Positions 9,214 to 17,747 of a stretch of DNA of 45,198 nt are shown here, piece after piece (the first letter of the stretch is position 1; each line of letters begins with the position of its first letter). The notes under the pieces were generated by a model, which saw only the letters and a list, made by a program, of their open reading frames with translations, was not told the DNA's origin and did no database searches. The stretch covers positions 1 to 45,198 of the forward strand of contig JBHEKP010000106.1 in assembly GCA_041859375.1 (NCBI GenBank), in the 5' to 3' direction. This DNA is from JBHEKP01 sp041859375 (GTDB taxonomy: Bacteria; Hydrogenedentota; Hydrogenedentia; Hydrogenedentales; CAITNO01). The translations under genes were made by a program, and so were the position numbers.

Positions 9214-9897
9214 TCATCCCCGCCAGCGATCCTCCGCCTCAAACAACCAGGAGACGAACGCGTCAACGCCCTCTCCGGTCCTGGCTGAAAGGGGAAATAT
9301 GCGTATGTCCGGATTGATCGCCCTGCACTCGTCCATCGCCCGCTCCATGTCGAAGGGAAGGTACGGAAGCAGGTCAATCTTGCCCAGCACAACGGCGTGC
9401 ACGCGGCTGAACAGCCCCGGATATTTCAGCACCTTGTCGTCCCCCTCGGGCACCGACAGGATCGCCGCGCGCAGGTGCTCGCCCAGCCAGTAGCCGCTTG
9501 GGCAGATCATGTTCCCCACGTTCTCGATGACCAGCAGACGGTGCGCCGCCGGGTCCAGCGGCATGGCCGCCACCGCGTCGGCCACCATGCCCGCGTCCAG
9601 GTGGCACGCGCCCCGCGTCTCAATCTGGCGCGCCAGGCAGCCCGCCCTCGTGATGCGGTCCGCGTCGCGGCTCGTTTGCACATCCCCCTCGATGACGGCC
9701 ATCGCGGGCCCGACACGCGCGGCGACGGCCTCAAGCAGGGTCGTCTTGCCGCTCCCGGGGGAGCTCATCAGGTTGGCCGCGCGCAGGCCCATCCCGTCCA
9801 GCAGCGCCTGCGTCCGCGCGGCAATCTCGTCATTCCGCGCCATCACGGGCGACTTCACCCGCACTGTTGCCTTCTCCCCGGCCGCATTCTCCGTCAT
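9214..9897 (-). CDS. hypB: Hydrogenase nickel-insertion GTPase HypB
   Basis: The 227-residue protein is a SIMIBI-class GTPase that works with HypA to load nickel into the [NiFe] hydrogenase large subunit in the cytoplasm. The P-loop SPGSGKTT is at residues 46-53. The family signature ENVGNMICPSGYWLGE is present and the C-terminal half is complete. GGAGGA five bases before ATG 9897 supports this start, so the gene begins inside hypA with a 68-base overlap. There is no His-rich nickel-storage N-terminus and no N-terminal cysteine metal motif. Oddly, the guanine-specificity motif NKxD reads GKID, with Gly172 in place of Asn. Last hyp gene of the operon. Confidence 0.93.
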   Translation of the reverse strand: MTENAAGEKATVRVKSPVMARNDEIAARTQALLDGMGLRAANLMSSPGSGKTTLLEAVAARVGPAMAVIEGDVQTSRDADRITRAGCLARQIETRGACHLDAGMVADAVAAMPLDPAAHRLLVIENVGNMICPSGYWLGEHLRAAILSVPEGDDKVLKYPGLFSRVHAVVLGKIDLLPYLPFDMERAMDECRAINPDIRIFPLSARTGEGVDAFVSWLFEAEDRWRG

Positions 9898-10237
9898 CGT
9901 CGTCCTCCAGCGTGATCGAAACGACCTCGCATTCATAGCCTGTTTTTATGTCACGGTGCAGCGACCCGCAGGCCGGGCAGCCTTCCGTGAAATCCTCCAC
10001 AACATGCCCGCCGCCGCAGGCCCGGCACACCGCCGTCGCGGGCCGCAGATCAACCTCCAGCACTGCCCCCCCAAACCCCTCCTGCCGCGCCACCTCTGAA
10101 AAGCAGAACCGCAGCGAGTCCGCGCACACGCCGCTGAGCGTGCCCACCACCGCGCGCACCGAACGCACCGGTTTCGGTCCGCCGATGGCGCGGCCCGCGA
10201 TGTCGAGCATCTCAAGCGCTATGGACAGCTCATGCAC
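9830..10237 (-). CDS. hypA: Hydrogenase nickel metallochaperone HypA
   Basis: A 135-residue protein starting with the classic MHELSIALEM, whose His2 binds nickel. A zinc ribbon CxxC...CxxC (CRACGG and CPACGS) lies near residues 73-95. It delivers nickel to the hydrogenase large subunit together with HypB. Most HypA proteins are 113-119 residues; this one carries about 20 extra acidic and Gly-rich residues at the C-terminus, in the part that overlaps the start of hypB by 68 bases. It follows hypE by 12 bases. Confidence 0.93.
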   Translation of the reverse strand: MHELSIALEMLDIAGRAIGGPKPVRSVRAVVGTLSGVCADSLRFCFSEVARQEGFGGAVLEVDLRPATAVCRACGGGHVVEDFTEGCPACGSLHRDIKTGYECEVVSITLEDDDDGECGRGEGNSAGEVARDGAE

Positions 10238-10249
10238 CCGGAATTTTCC

Positions 10250-11248
10250 TCAGCAGATCCTCGGCAGTTCCTCGCCGTAGGGCATTTCAACCACCCGCTC
10301 GCCGCCGTGGCGCGTCCGCAACACCACGGGCACGGCCCGTTTTGCAGCCACCCGTCCCGCAACAACCGCCTCCGCACCGAGCGGCTCCGCCCGGAGGGCT
10401 TCCAGCGCGCGCCCCCCGTCCCGCTCCGGAACCACCGCCACAAGTTTTCCCTCATTGGCCACGGTGAGCGGATCCAGGCCCAGCATTTCGCAGGCGGCGC
10501 GCACCGAAGGCCGGACCGGTATGGCGGACTCGTCCAGTTCGATGGTAACCCCCGAATCCGCCGCCAGTTCAACACAGCACGCCGCCAGGCCGCCCCGTGT
10601 CGGGTCGCGCATGGTGTGCACCTCCACCCCCGCTTCGGCCAGCGCCCTGACCAGCGGCCATACCGCCGCTGAATCCGACCGCACCGTTGAGTCAAAGGCC
10701 AGACCGTCCCGCTCGCTGAGTACCGCCACGCCGTGGTCCGCGATGCTGCCGCTCAGCAGGACCACGTCGCCCTCCCTGAGCCCCGCCGGGGACACCCGGA
10801 GAATCCCGCGGCCGACGCCCGCCGTCACGGCAAACATCTGATCCGCCTCACCCCGCGCCACCACTTTCGTGTCGCCGGTGACGATGCGCACGCCGCACGC
10901 GCGGGCCGCCGCCGCCGCAGACTCCAGCACGCGCCGCAGCGTTTCAACCGGCAGCCCCTCCTCCAGCACCAGCGCCAGGGAAAGGGCCAGCGGCTCCGCG
11001 CCCGAAACGGCGAGATCGTTCACCGTCCCGTGCACCGCAAGGCTGCCCATGTCCCCGCCGCGGAAAAAAAGCGGCTTCACCACAAAAGCGTCCGTGGTGA
11101 ACATCAGCCCCCCCGCGCCCGGCACCGCCGCAGCGTCGGGCAGCGGCCCCTCCGCGCCGCCAAGCGCCGGAAGGATCACCCCCCCCAGCAGCTCGCGCGT
11201 GAGCAGTCCGCCGCCGCCGTGGGCGCGCACAATCCTTGCCTCATCCAT
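10250..11248 (-). CDS. hypE: Hydrogenase maturation protein HypE (thiocarbamate dehydratase)
   Basis: A 332-residue PurM-like ATPase. HypE dehydrates the carbamoyl group placed by HypF on its own C-terminal cysteine to a thiocyanate, the source of the CN ligands on the active-site iron. The C-terminus ends in ELPRIC, so the carrier cysteine is the last residue as the family requires. The domain is complete, with TTDAFVVKPLFFRGGD, GDTKVV and MRDPTRGGLA. ATG 11248 overlaps the hypD stop by 8 bases. A longer frame exists upstream but only reads through hypD in another phase. Confidence 0.95.
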   Translation of the reverse strand: MDEARIVRAHGGGGLLTRELLGGVILPALGGAEGPLPDAAAVPGAGGLMFTTDAFVVKPLFFRGGDMGSLAVHGTVNDLAVSGAEPLALSLALVLEEGLPVETLRRVLESAAAAARACGVRIVTGDTKVVARGEADQMFAVTAGVGRGILRVSPAGLREGDVVLLSGSIADHGVAVLSERDGLAFDSTVRSDSAAVWPLVRALAEAGVEVHTMRDPTRGGLAACCVELAADSGVTIELDESAIPVRPSVRAACEMLGLDPLTVANEGKLVAVVPERDGGRALEALRAEPLGAEAVVAGRVAAKRAVPVVLRTRHGGERVVEMPYGEELPRIC

Positions 11249-12299
11249 ATTTGTGCCTCGCGGCGCACGCGCCCTCGGAGGAAACCATGCACGGGCCCAC
11301 CGGTTTGCGCGGCGTGCATGCCGTGCCGAAAAGCGGGCAGTCGCGGGGATCCAGCATTCCGCGCAGCACATCGCCGCAACGGCACCCCGCCGGTTCAAAG
11401 GCGGGCGGCTCGGGCAGGCCGAAACGCCGCACCGCGTCGAATTCCCAAAACTCCTCCCGCAGCGCCAGGCCGCTGCCGGGGATGCGCCCCAGTCCGCGCC
11501 ATTCCGCGTCCGCAGGCTCAAATACCGACATGAGGACATCCCAGGCACGGCGGTTGCCGCCGGGCCGGACCGCGCGCCCATACTGGACGAATGAGCCGGA
11601 CCGCCCCTCCGAAATAAGTTCCACCAGCATCGCCACCGCCTCCATCACGTCCGCGGGCTCAAAGCCCGCCGCCACGCACGGCATGCCGTGCCGTTCCGCC
11701 AGACTCCCGTAGGCCTCAGGACCGATAATCACCGACACATGCCCCGGCGTGACAAACCCGTCCACCGCCGCGCCGCCCGAAAGCACCGCCTCCATGGCGG
11801 GCACGATCAGCTTGTGCGATGCCAGGATGGAAAAATTGCGCAGCCCCCCGGCGCGCGCGTGAAGCACCGTGGCGGCCACGCCGGGCGCGGTCGTCTCAAA
11901 GCCGACGGCCAGAAAAATCACCTCGTGCCGCCGCTCCCGCCGGGCCGTCTCCAGCGCGTCAAGCGGCGAGTACACCACCCGGATGTCCGCGCCCGCCGCG
12001 CGGCGCGCCTCCAGCGTGGCATCCCTGCCGGGCACGCGCATCATGTCCCCGAAGGTGCACACGGCCGCGGGGAGTTCCGCCGCGTTGATCATCCGGTCCA
12101 CGTCGGGCTGCGCGGTGACGCACACCGGGCAGCCGGGACCGCTCAGCAGTTCCACCGATTCCGGCAGCAGCGCCCGCAGCCCGCCCCGCCCCACGGCATG
12201 GGTGTGCGTGCCGCACACCTCCATCAGCCGCACCTTCCGGCCCAGGCGTTCCGCCGCCACCCGGATTCTGCGCGCGGATTCCTCAACCTTCGGAGTCAC
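11241..12299 (-). CDS. hypD: Hydrogenase maturation protein HypD
   Basis: A 352-residue FeS scaffold protein that, with HypC, assembles the Fe(CN)2CO unit. The family stretches MEVCGTHTHAVGRGG, GPGCPVCVT, GFETTAPG and the C-terminal cysteine-rich part (GCRCGDVLRG...DCPLFGTACTP...GPCMVSSEGAC) are all present. The likely start is GTG 12299, after GGGGGAGG at about 7 bases, inside the last codons of hypC (17-base overlap). The tight coupling to hypC and hypE implies translation from one message. Confidence 0.93.
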   Translation of the reverse strand: MTPKVEESARRIRVAAERLGRKVRLMEVCGTHTHAVGRGGLRALLPESVELLSGPGCPVCVTAQPDVDRMINAAELPAAVCTFGDMMRVPGRDATLEARRAAGADIRVVYSPLDALETARRERRHEVIFLAVGFETTAPGVAATVLHARAGGLRNFSILASHKLIVPAMEAVLSGGAAVDGFVTPGHVSVIIGPEAYGSLAERHGMPCVAAGFEPADVMEAVAMLVELISEGRSGSFVQYGRAVRPGGNRRAWDVLMSVFEPADAEWRGLGRIPGSGLALREEFWEFDAVRRFGLPEPPAFEPAGCRCGDVLRGMLDPRDCPLFGTACTPRKPVGPCMVSSEGACAARHKYG

Positions 12300-12516
12300 T
12301 TGCCGCCTCCCCCATCTGCCTGAGCAGCACCAGCGCCTCCTCCGCCTCCTCGCGGGAAAGTTTCCCGATGGCAAAACCGGCGTGAAGCAGCACCCAGTCG
12401 CCCGCAACGGGGTTCTCAACCAGGGTCACGTCGGCCTCGCGGATGTTTCCGTCCAGGCCAACGCGCGCGCGCGCGCCGTCAGTCTCCAGTATCTCCATGG
12501 GTATTGCAAGACACAT
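12283..12516 (-). CDS. hypC: Hydrogenase maturation chaperone HypC
   Basis: A 77-residue protein beginning MCLAIPMEIL, whose Cys2 (after Met removal) binds the iron centre. HypC carries the Fe(CN)2CO group from HypD to the large subunit precursor. The later VENPVAGDWVLLHAGFAI stretch is typical. The gene starts 38 bases before the end of hypF and ends 17 bases inside hypD. Only one hypC/hybG-type chaperone is seen, so it must serve the single [NiFe] enzyme here. Confidence 0.95.
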   Translation of the reverse strand: MCLAIPMEILETDGARARVGLDGNIREADVTLVENPVAGDWVLLHAGFAIGKLSREEAEEALVLLRQMGEAASDSEG

Positions 12517-14809
12517 GCCGCCTCCATGCGGCCACAGCCGCCTGTCCCAGACTCAGCCCGCCGTCACCCGCGGGCACAATCCCGTTTGCCAGCACTTCGA
12601 ACCCGTTTTCACGCAACAGTCCGGCGCACCTCTCCAGCAAAAGCGCGTTCATGAAACAGCCCCCCGAAAGGGCCGCCGTTTCAAGGCCCGTATCCTTCCG
12701 CACGCGCAGGCAGATGTCAAGCGTGGCGCGGGCGACGGATTCATGAAAGGCGCGGGCGCACGCTCCCACCGTCCTTCCGCCGAGATAATCCACGATCATG
12801 CCGCGGAGAATTTCAGCCCCGGAAACCTCCCATTGCCCGGACCCGCCGCAAACCGCCGGGGCGGCGTAATAACCGCATTCATCGGGCTTTGCCAGGCCGG
12901 CGCGGCCCTCAAGCGCAAGGGGGGCCCGGGCGTGGTGCGTGTTGTCATCGCAAACACCCAGCAGCGCCGCCGCCGCGTCAAAAAGCCGGCCCATGCTGGT
13001 GCATTCAGGCGCATCCGCAAGCGTCCGGTCCAGCACCAGCCGTTCCTCCGGGGAGAGTCGTGGGAGAAGCCTGTCCGCCCGCGCGGCGGCATCGTCCCCG
13101 AACAGGCCGCGCAGGATCACATATGCCATGCGCGCGGGCTTCCGCGCCGTCGCGTCCCCCCCCGGCAGCGGCATCCCGCGCAAACCGCCCGCACGGCGGC
13201 TCGTGGCAAGATCACACACAAGCACCTCGCCGCCCCACGCCCGTCCGTCGTCGCCCAGACCAAATCCGTCATAGGCGACGCCGATGACCCTGTCCGTCCT
13301 GCGGTGCTCCGCCAGCACGGAGGCGATGTGCGCGTGGTGGTGCTGCACCCGCACGAGGGGCAGCCCCGTTTCGCGGGCATAACGGGTGGTGGCGAAGGAC
13401 GGATGCAGGTCGCACGCCGCCACCGCCGGTTCCACGCCGAAGATCGTTTTCAGATCCCCCACCGCGCGCAGAAAGGCCTCCCAGGCGGAAAGGTGCCCCA
13501 CATCACCCGCATGATGGCTCATGTAGGCGCTTCCCGCGCGCGTCAGGCATGCGGTCACGCTGAGTTCCGCGCCGGTGGCAAGGATTTCCGCGCCCGTTGT
13601 GCCGCAGGGAAGCTGCACGGGAAAGGGCGCGTATCCCCGCGATCTGCGCAGGAAACGGGGGTGTCCCGCCGCCACATGCGCCACCGAGTCGTCCGTGCGC
13701 GTGTGGATGCGCCGGTCATGCGTGAGAAACGCGTCCGCCAGCGGGCCCAAACGGCGCAGGGCGTCATCGTCCTCATGCGCTATGGGCTCGTCCGACACAT
13801 TTCCGCTGGTCATCACCAGCACGGGGCAGTCACCGCCCGTCAGCAGGTGGTGCACAGGCGTGTAGGGGAGCATCACGCCAAAGCGCCCGCTGTCCGGGGC
13901 GATTTCCTCCGGCAACACCCCGTTCCGCTTGGCCAGCAACACAATGGGCCGCTCCGGCCCGCGCAGCAGCCGCAGTTCCCCCCCGTCCATTTCCGCAACC
14001 CTGAGCACCGCCCCGGCGTCCTTTGCCATCAGGGCGAAGGGTTTCGCGTCCCGCCGTTTGCGACGCCGCAGTTCCCGCACCGCCGCAGCGTTAGCCGCAT
14101 CGCAGGCCAGGTGGTATCCGCCGATGCCCTTCACGGCAAGAATGGCGCCCGTTGCGAGCATTTCAGTGGCAACGGCGGCGGGCTCCCCCGACGCAACCAT
14201 CCGCCCCCGTGAATCCGTCAGGCGCAGTTGCGGACCACACTCGGGGCAGCAGATCGCCTCCGCGTGAAAACGGCGGTTTAGGGGATCGCCGTACTCGGCG
14301 CGGCACCGCCCGCACATCGCAAAACCGGACATGGTGGTGCGGACCCGGTCATAGGGCATGTCCAGTATGATCGTGTGGCGGGGGCCGCAGTTTGTGCAGT
14401 TGATGAAGGGGTGGCGGTGGCGGCGGTTGGACGGATCCCAAAATTCGGACAGGCACTCGTCGCACACGGCCAGATCGGGGGGCACCAACGCTTCCGCGAC
14501 CCCGGACCCGGCGCTTCCGGCGACACGGAAGAGCCGCTCGCCAAGCGGCTCCATATACTCCGTCCGCACATCCCTGACATGCGCCATGGGCGGGGGGGTT
14601 TCACGCACCGCGCGCAGGAATTCCCCCACGCATTCCCCGTCCCCCTCCACCTCGATCACCAACCCCGAGGCGGTGTTGCGCGCGCTGCCGCCAAGGCCAA
14701 GACGCTCCGCCAGACGGCACGCATGGGGCCGAAACCCGACCCCCTGGACCAGTCCGCGCACTTCGATGCGCATCCGCGCCGCCGCGGGACGCGCCCGCAT
14801 CCCGCTCAC
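12479..14809 (-). CDS. hypF: Carbamoyltransferase HypF
   Basis: A 776-residue protein of normal family length that transfers the carbamoyl group from carbamoyl phosphate to HypE via a carbamoyl-AMP step. Domains in order: acylphosphatase-like (RGLVQGVGFRPHA, residues 19-31); two zinc fingers (CDEC...CTNC and CGRC...CPEC, about 115-205); YrdC-like (KGIGGYHLACDAAN, about 220-400); Kae1-like carbamoyltransferase with the metal-binding HHHAH near residue 490 and LSGGCFMN near 730. GTG 14809 overlaps the large-subunit stop (GTGA). ATG 14800 or ATG 14773 (MRIEVRG) are other possible starts; none has a strong ribosome site. Confidence 0.93.
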   Translation of the reverse strand: MSGMRARPAAARMRIEVRGLVQGVGFRPHACRLAERLGLGGSARNTASGLVIEVEGDGECVGEFLRAVRETPPPMAHVRDVRTEYMEPLGERLFRVAGSAGSGVAEALVPPDLAVCDECLSEFWDPSNRRHRHPFINCTNCGPRHTIILDMPYDRVRTTMSGFAMCGRCRAEYGDPLNRRFHAEAICCPECGPQLRLTDSRGRMVASGEPAAVATEMLATGAILAVKGIGGYHLACDAANAAAVRELRRRKRRDAKPFALMAKDAGAVLRVAEMDGGELRLLRGPERPIVLLAKRNGVLPEEIAPDSGRFGVMLPYTPVHHLLTGGDCPVLVMTSGNVSDEPIAHEDDDALRRLGPLADAFLTHDRRIHTRTDDSVAHVAAGHPRFLRRSRGYAPFPVQLPCGTTGAEILATGAELSVTACLTRAGSAYMSHHAGDVGHLSAWEAFLRAVGDLKTIFGVEPAVAACDLHPSFATTRYARETGLPLVRVQHHHAHIASVLAEHRRTDRVIGVAYDGFGLGDDGRAWGGEVLVCDLATSRRAGGLRGMPLPGGDATARKPARMAYVILRGLFGDDAAARADRLLPRLSPEERLVLDRTLADAPECTSMGRLFDAAAALLGVCDDNTHHARAPLALEGRAGLAKPDECGYYAAPAVCGGSGQWEVSGAEILRGMIVDYLGGRTVGACARAFHESVARATLDICLRVRKDTGLETAALSGGCFMNALLLERCAGLLRENGFEVLANGIVPAGDGGLSLGQAAVAAWRRHVSCNTHGDTGD

Positions 14810-16512
14810 AGCGCCTTTACGGTTGACCGCTTGTTCCCCGCCGCGTCATGGGTGTGAATGGCGCATGCAAGGCACGGGTCGTAGGAATGCACCGTCCGGA
14901 GCGCCTCCAGCGGCCGTTCGGGATCGGCAATGGGATTTCCCATCAGCGCCGCCTCCACGGGACCGGGCGCATCCTTGTCATCCCTGGGGCCGAGGTTCCA
15001 TGTGGAGGGTACTACCGCCTGGTAATTGGCAATTTTCCCGTCCTGAATCACCGTCCAGTGGGAGAGCGTGCCCCGGGGGGCTTCATGGAAGCCGAAACCC
15101 TGGATTTCCCCCTTCGGAAACACCGGCGGGTTGAAAATGGCCGTGTCGCCGTTGCCGATATTCTCGGCCAGAAGGCCCCAATGGCGCTCCGCGTGATCGG
15201 CAAAAACCGCGCAGCGGATGGCGCGCGCCGCATGGCGGCCCAGGGTGGAGCGCAGGATGTCCGGCGACAGCGTCGCACCGGCCAGCTTCCCCGCCGTCTC
15301 CAGGCACAGCGTGGTCCATTTCTTGAAGGACTCGTTCCCTGCGGCGTTGCCCACAAGCACCTGAGCCAGCGGCCCCACCTCGGTGACCCGTCCGGCGAAA
15401 CGGGGGGCCTTGGACCAGGAGTATTTCTTCGCGCCGTCCCACGGGGTGGGGGCGGGTTCGGTCTCGCCCTTCCAAGGATGGAGCGGCGCGCCGCCGTCGG
15501 CGTAGTAGGAGCGGGCGCTGGATTCGGTCACGTTGTCCCGGAAATAGGGATCGCCAAAGGCCGATATCGGCTTGAGGGAGGCGGCGTCCCCCATGGTGAT
15601 CGTCCCCCCCGGAAGGTCAAAGGCCGTGCCCTTGCCGTCGGTGGGCAGTTCGGGAACGGCCATGTACTCCGCCACGCCCACACCGTGGCCGAACCAGTCC
15701 GCATACATCGCGCCGATGGCGCACACATCCGGGAAGTACACCTGCCGGATGAAGGGCGTCACCTCGTCGAAAAGGCTCTTGACATGGTACAGTTTCTCCA
15801 TGTTCAGCGTGGCTGGATTGTCAAGATTGATGGCGTTCGCCACGCCGCCCACGGCCAGGTTCTGAATGTTGGGGGTCTTCGACCCGAGGATGGCCACGAT
15901 CTGAAGGGCCTTGCGCTGGTACTCGATGGCCTGAAGGTAGTGCGCCACCGCGAGCAGGTTCACCTCCGGCGGCAGTTTCATGGCGGGGTGGCCCCAGTAG
16001 CCGTTGGTGAAGATACCCAGCCGTCCCTGCGCCACAAAGGCGGCCACCTTCTCCTTGACCGCCGCCATTTCCTGGACGGAATTGCGGTGCCAGTCCGAGG
16101 TCGACTGGCCGATCGCCGCCGCCTTCGCGGGATCGGCCTGGAGCGCCGACGTGACATCCACCCAGTCCAGCGCGGAAAGCTGGTAGAAATGCACGATGTG
16201 GTCATGCAGGGTGTGGGCGATGATGAGCAGGTTGCGGATGTGCTGCGCGTTGGGCGGTATTTCCAGGCCGAGCGCGTTTTCCACCGCGCGCACCGACGCG
16301 ATGGCGTGCACCGTGGTGCACACCCCGCAGATGCGCTGCACGAATATCCAGGCCTCCCGGGGATCCCGGCCCTTGAGGATGGTCTCAATGCCGCGCCACA
16401 TCGTGCCCGACGACCATGCGTTGGACACCACACCCGTGTCGTCAACCTCGATGTCGACGCGCAGATGCCCCTCGATTCGGGACACAGGATCAATTGTCAC
16501 GGTCTTGCTCAT
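14806..16512 (-). CDS. hybC: [NiFe] hydrogenase large subunit, Hyd-2 (HybC) type
   Basis: A 568-residue catalytic subunit holding the Ni-Fe site. Motif L1 is RICGVC (residues 60-65) and motif L2 is DPCLACAIH near the C-terminus; all four ligands are cysteine, none selenocysteine. After the last His come 15 residues (THDAAGN... to KAL) that the maturation protease must remove. In E. coli HybC the corresponding tail is also 15 residues and of similar sequence. Lacking a signal peptide, it should be exported by piggy-backing on the Tat signal of the small subunit. Gene order small, FeS, NrfD, large equals hybO-A-B-C, which points to group 1 membrane enzymes that exchange electrons with menaquinone. 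Confidence 0.95.
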   Translation of the reverse strand: MSKTVTIDPVSRIEGHLRVDIEVDDTGVVSNAWSSGTMWRGIETILKGRDPREAWIFVQRICGVCTTVHAIASVRAVENALGLEIPPNAQHIRNLLIIAHTLHDHIVHFYQLSALDWVDVTSALQADPAKAAAIGQSTSDWHRNSVQEMAAVKEKVAAFVAQGRLGIFTNGYWGHPAMKLPPEVNLLAVAHYLQAIEYQRKALQIVAILGSKTPNIQNLAVGGVANAINLDNPATLNMEKLYHVKSLFDEVTPFIRQVYFPDVCAIGAMYADWFGHGVGVAEYMAVPELPTDGKGTAFDLPGGTITMGDAASLKPISAFGDPYFRDNVTESSARSYYADGGAPLHPWKGETEPAPTPWDGAKKYSWSKAPRFAGRVTEVGPLAQVLVGNAAGNESFKKWTTLCLETAGKLAGATLSPDILRSTLGRHAARAIRCAVFADHAERHWGLLAENIGNGDTAIFNPPVFPKGEIQGFGFHEAPRGTLSHWTVIQDGKIANYQAVVPSTWNLGPRDDKDAPGPVEAALMGNPIADPERPLEALRTVHSYDPCLACAIHTHDAAGNKRSTVKAL

Positions 16513-16547
16513 TGTCTGACTACCTCTCCCTTGGCCGGATTATGCGT

Positions 16548-17747
16548 TTATGCCGCGCCCTCGGCGGCCCGCCGCCTGGGGCGGACGCCGCTGAGGATGG
16601 GGAACAGTTTCACCAGTACGATGTACGCCGCGATGCCCGTCGAGGCCAGGCACATGCTGAACAGAAGCTCGCCCAGGCTCGGAAAATACACCCAGCCGGG
16701 CGCGGGCTTGTAGGCGACAAGATAGGTGTCGAACCGGTAAAGGGTGCCGCCCAGCACGAGCAGGAACCCCGCGAAGAAAAGCCCGCCCCTGTTCCGGCGC
16801 CATTTCGGGTACAGGAGCATCAGCACGGGCGCCAGAAACAGCGCCACTTCCGCCAGGAAAAGAATGCTGTAAAAGTCAAGGTTCAGCACCTGCGCCAGCA
16901 GGCCCCGGTTCGCCAGATCGGCAATGCGGATGACCAGGTAGGAAAGCGCCAGCATGGCGGGAACGGGCGCCATCCGGCAGAGCAGGCGCTGGTCCAGTGC
17001 CCGGTGGTACGCGATGCTGGTCAGGTTCTCCACAATCACCACCGACCCGAAGCCCATGGTGATGCAGGACAGCAGGAACAGCGCGGAAATCCACGGGGTG
17101 TACCACAGCGCGTGCAGTTTCGTCACGGTGATCATGTACAGGCCGCCCAGCGAGGACTGGTGCATCGTGGGCAGCAGCAGCGCCAGCGAAATCACAAAGG
17201 GGAGCAGTTTGCGCACGACGGGCAGGCCGGCCTGGGCGATTTTGCGCACCGGCCCGTAGCGCCAGCGGCTCGCCTGCTCCAGGATCGGCGGCGTCAGCTC
17301 GATCCACAGCACGCCCGTGTAGGTCATCACGCAGACGGCCACCTCAAGCAGCACCGAATTCAGGTTGTACATGGGCGGCCAGAAGGTCACCCACAGGTTC
17401 CACCAGCGGCCCAGGTCAATCAGCACCGACGTGCCGCCCAGCGTGTACGCCATGGCGCCCACCACTATCGCCGACCGCACCAGCCCGTGGTAATGCCACC
17501 GGTTGAACACATAGGTCAGCAGGCCCACCGCGTAGGCGCCGGCCCCGATGCCCGTGAAGGTGACCACGTTCAGCGGTTTCCAGATGCCCCAGGCGTAGCC
17601 GTCGTTCATCGCGCTCACCGCGCCCAGCCCGTTCACAAGGCGGTACAGGACCAGGACGGCCCCGGCGGCGATGATTGAAAGCAGGATGAAAAAGGAGGGG
17701 GTGAACACCGGTCCGCCCAGGGGGCGGTGATCATCGTGCCCGCTCAT
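16548..17747 (-). CDS. hybB: NrfD/PsrC-type membrane subunit, HybB-like
   Basis: A 399-residue integral membrane protein with about 9-10 hydrophobic segments spread over residues 15-385 and charged loops between. It belongs to the NrfD/HybB family, which docks the periplasmic FeS subunit and hands electrons to or from quinone; it is thought to couple turnover to proton movement in hydrogenase-2. ATG 17747 overlaps the hybA stop by 4 bases (ATGA). The C-terminus is short and basic (RPRRRAAEGAA). The large subunit gene follows after 35 bases. Confidence 0.92.
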   Translation of the reverse strand: MSGHDDHRPLGGPVFTPSFFILLSIIAAGAVLVLYRLVNGLGAVSAMNDGYAWGIWKPLNVVTFTGIGAGAYAVGLLTYVFNRWHYHGLVRSAIVVGAMAYTLGGTSVLIDLGRWWNLWVTFWPPMYNLNSVLLEVAVCVMTYTGVLWIELTPPILEQASRWRYGPVRKIAQAGLPVVRKLLPFVISLALLLPTMHQSSLGGLYMITVTKLHALWYTPWISALFLLSCITMGFGSVVIVENLTSIAYHRALDQRLLCRMAPVPAMLALSYLVIRIADLANRGLLAQVLNLDFYSILFLAEVALFLAPVLMLLYPKWRRNRGGLFFAGFLLVLGGTLYRFDTYLVAYKPAPGWVYFPSLGELLFSMCLASTGIAAYIVLVKLFPILSGVRPRRRAAEGAA

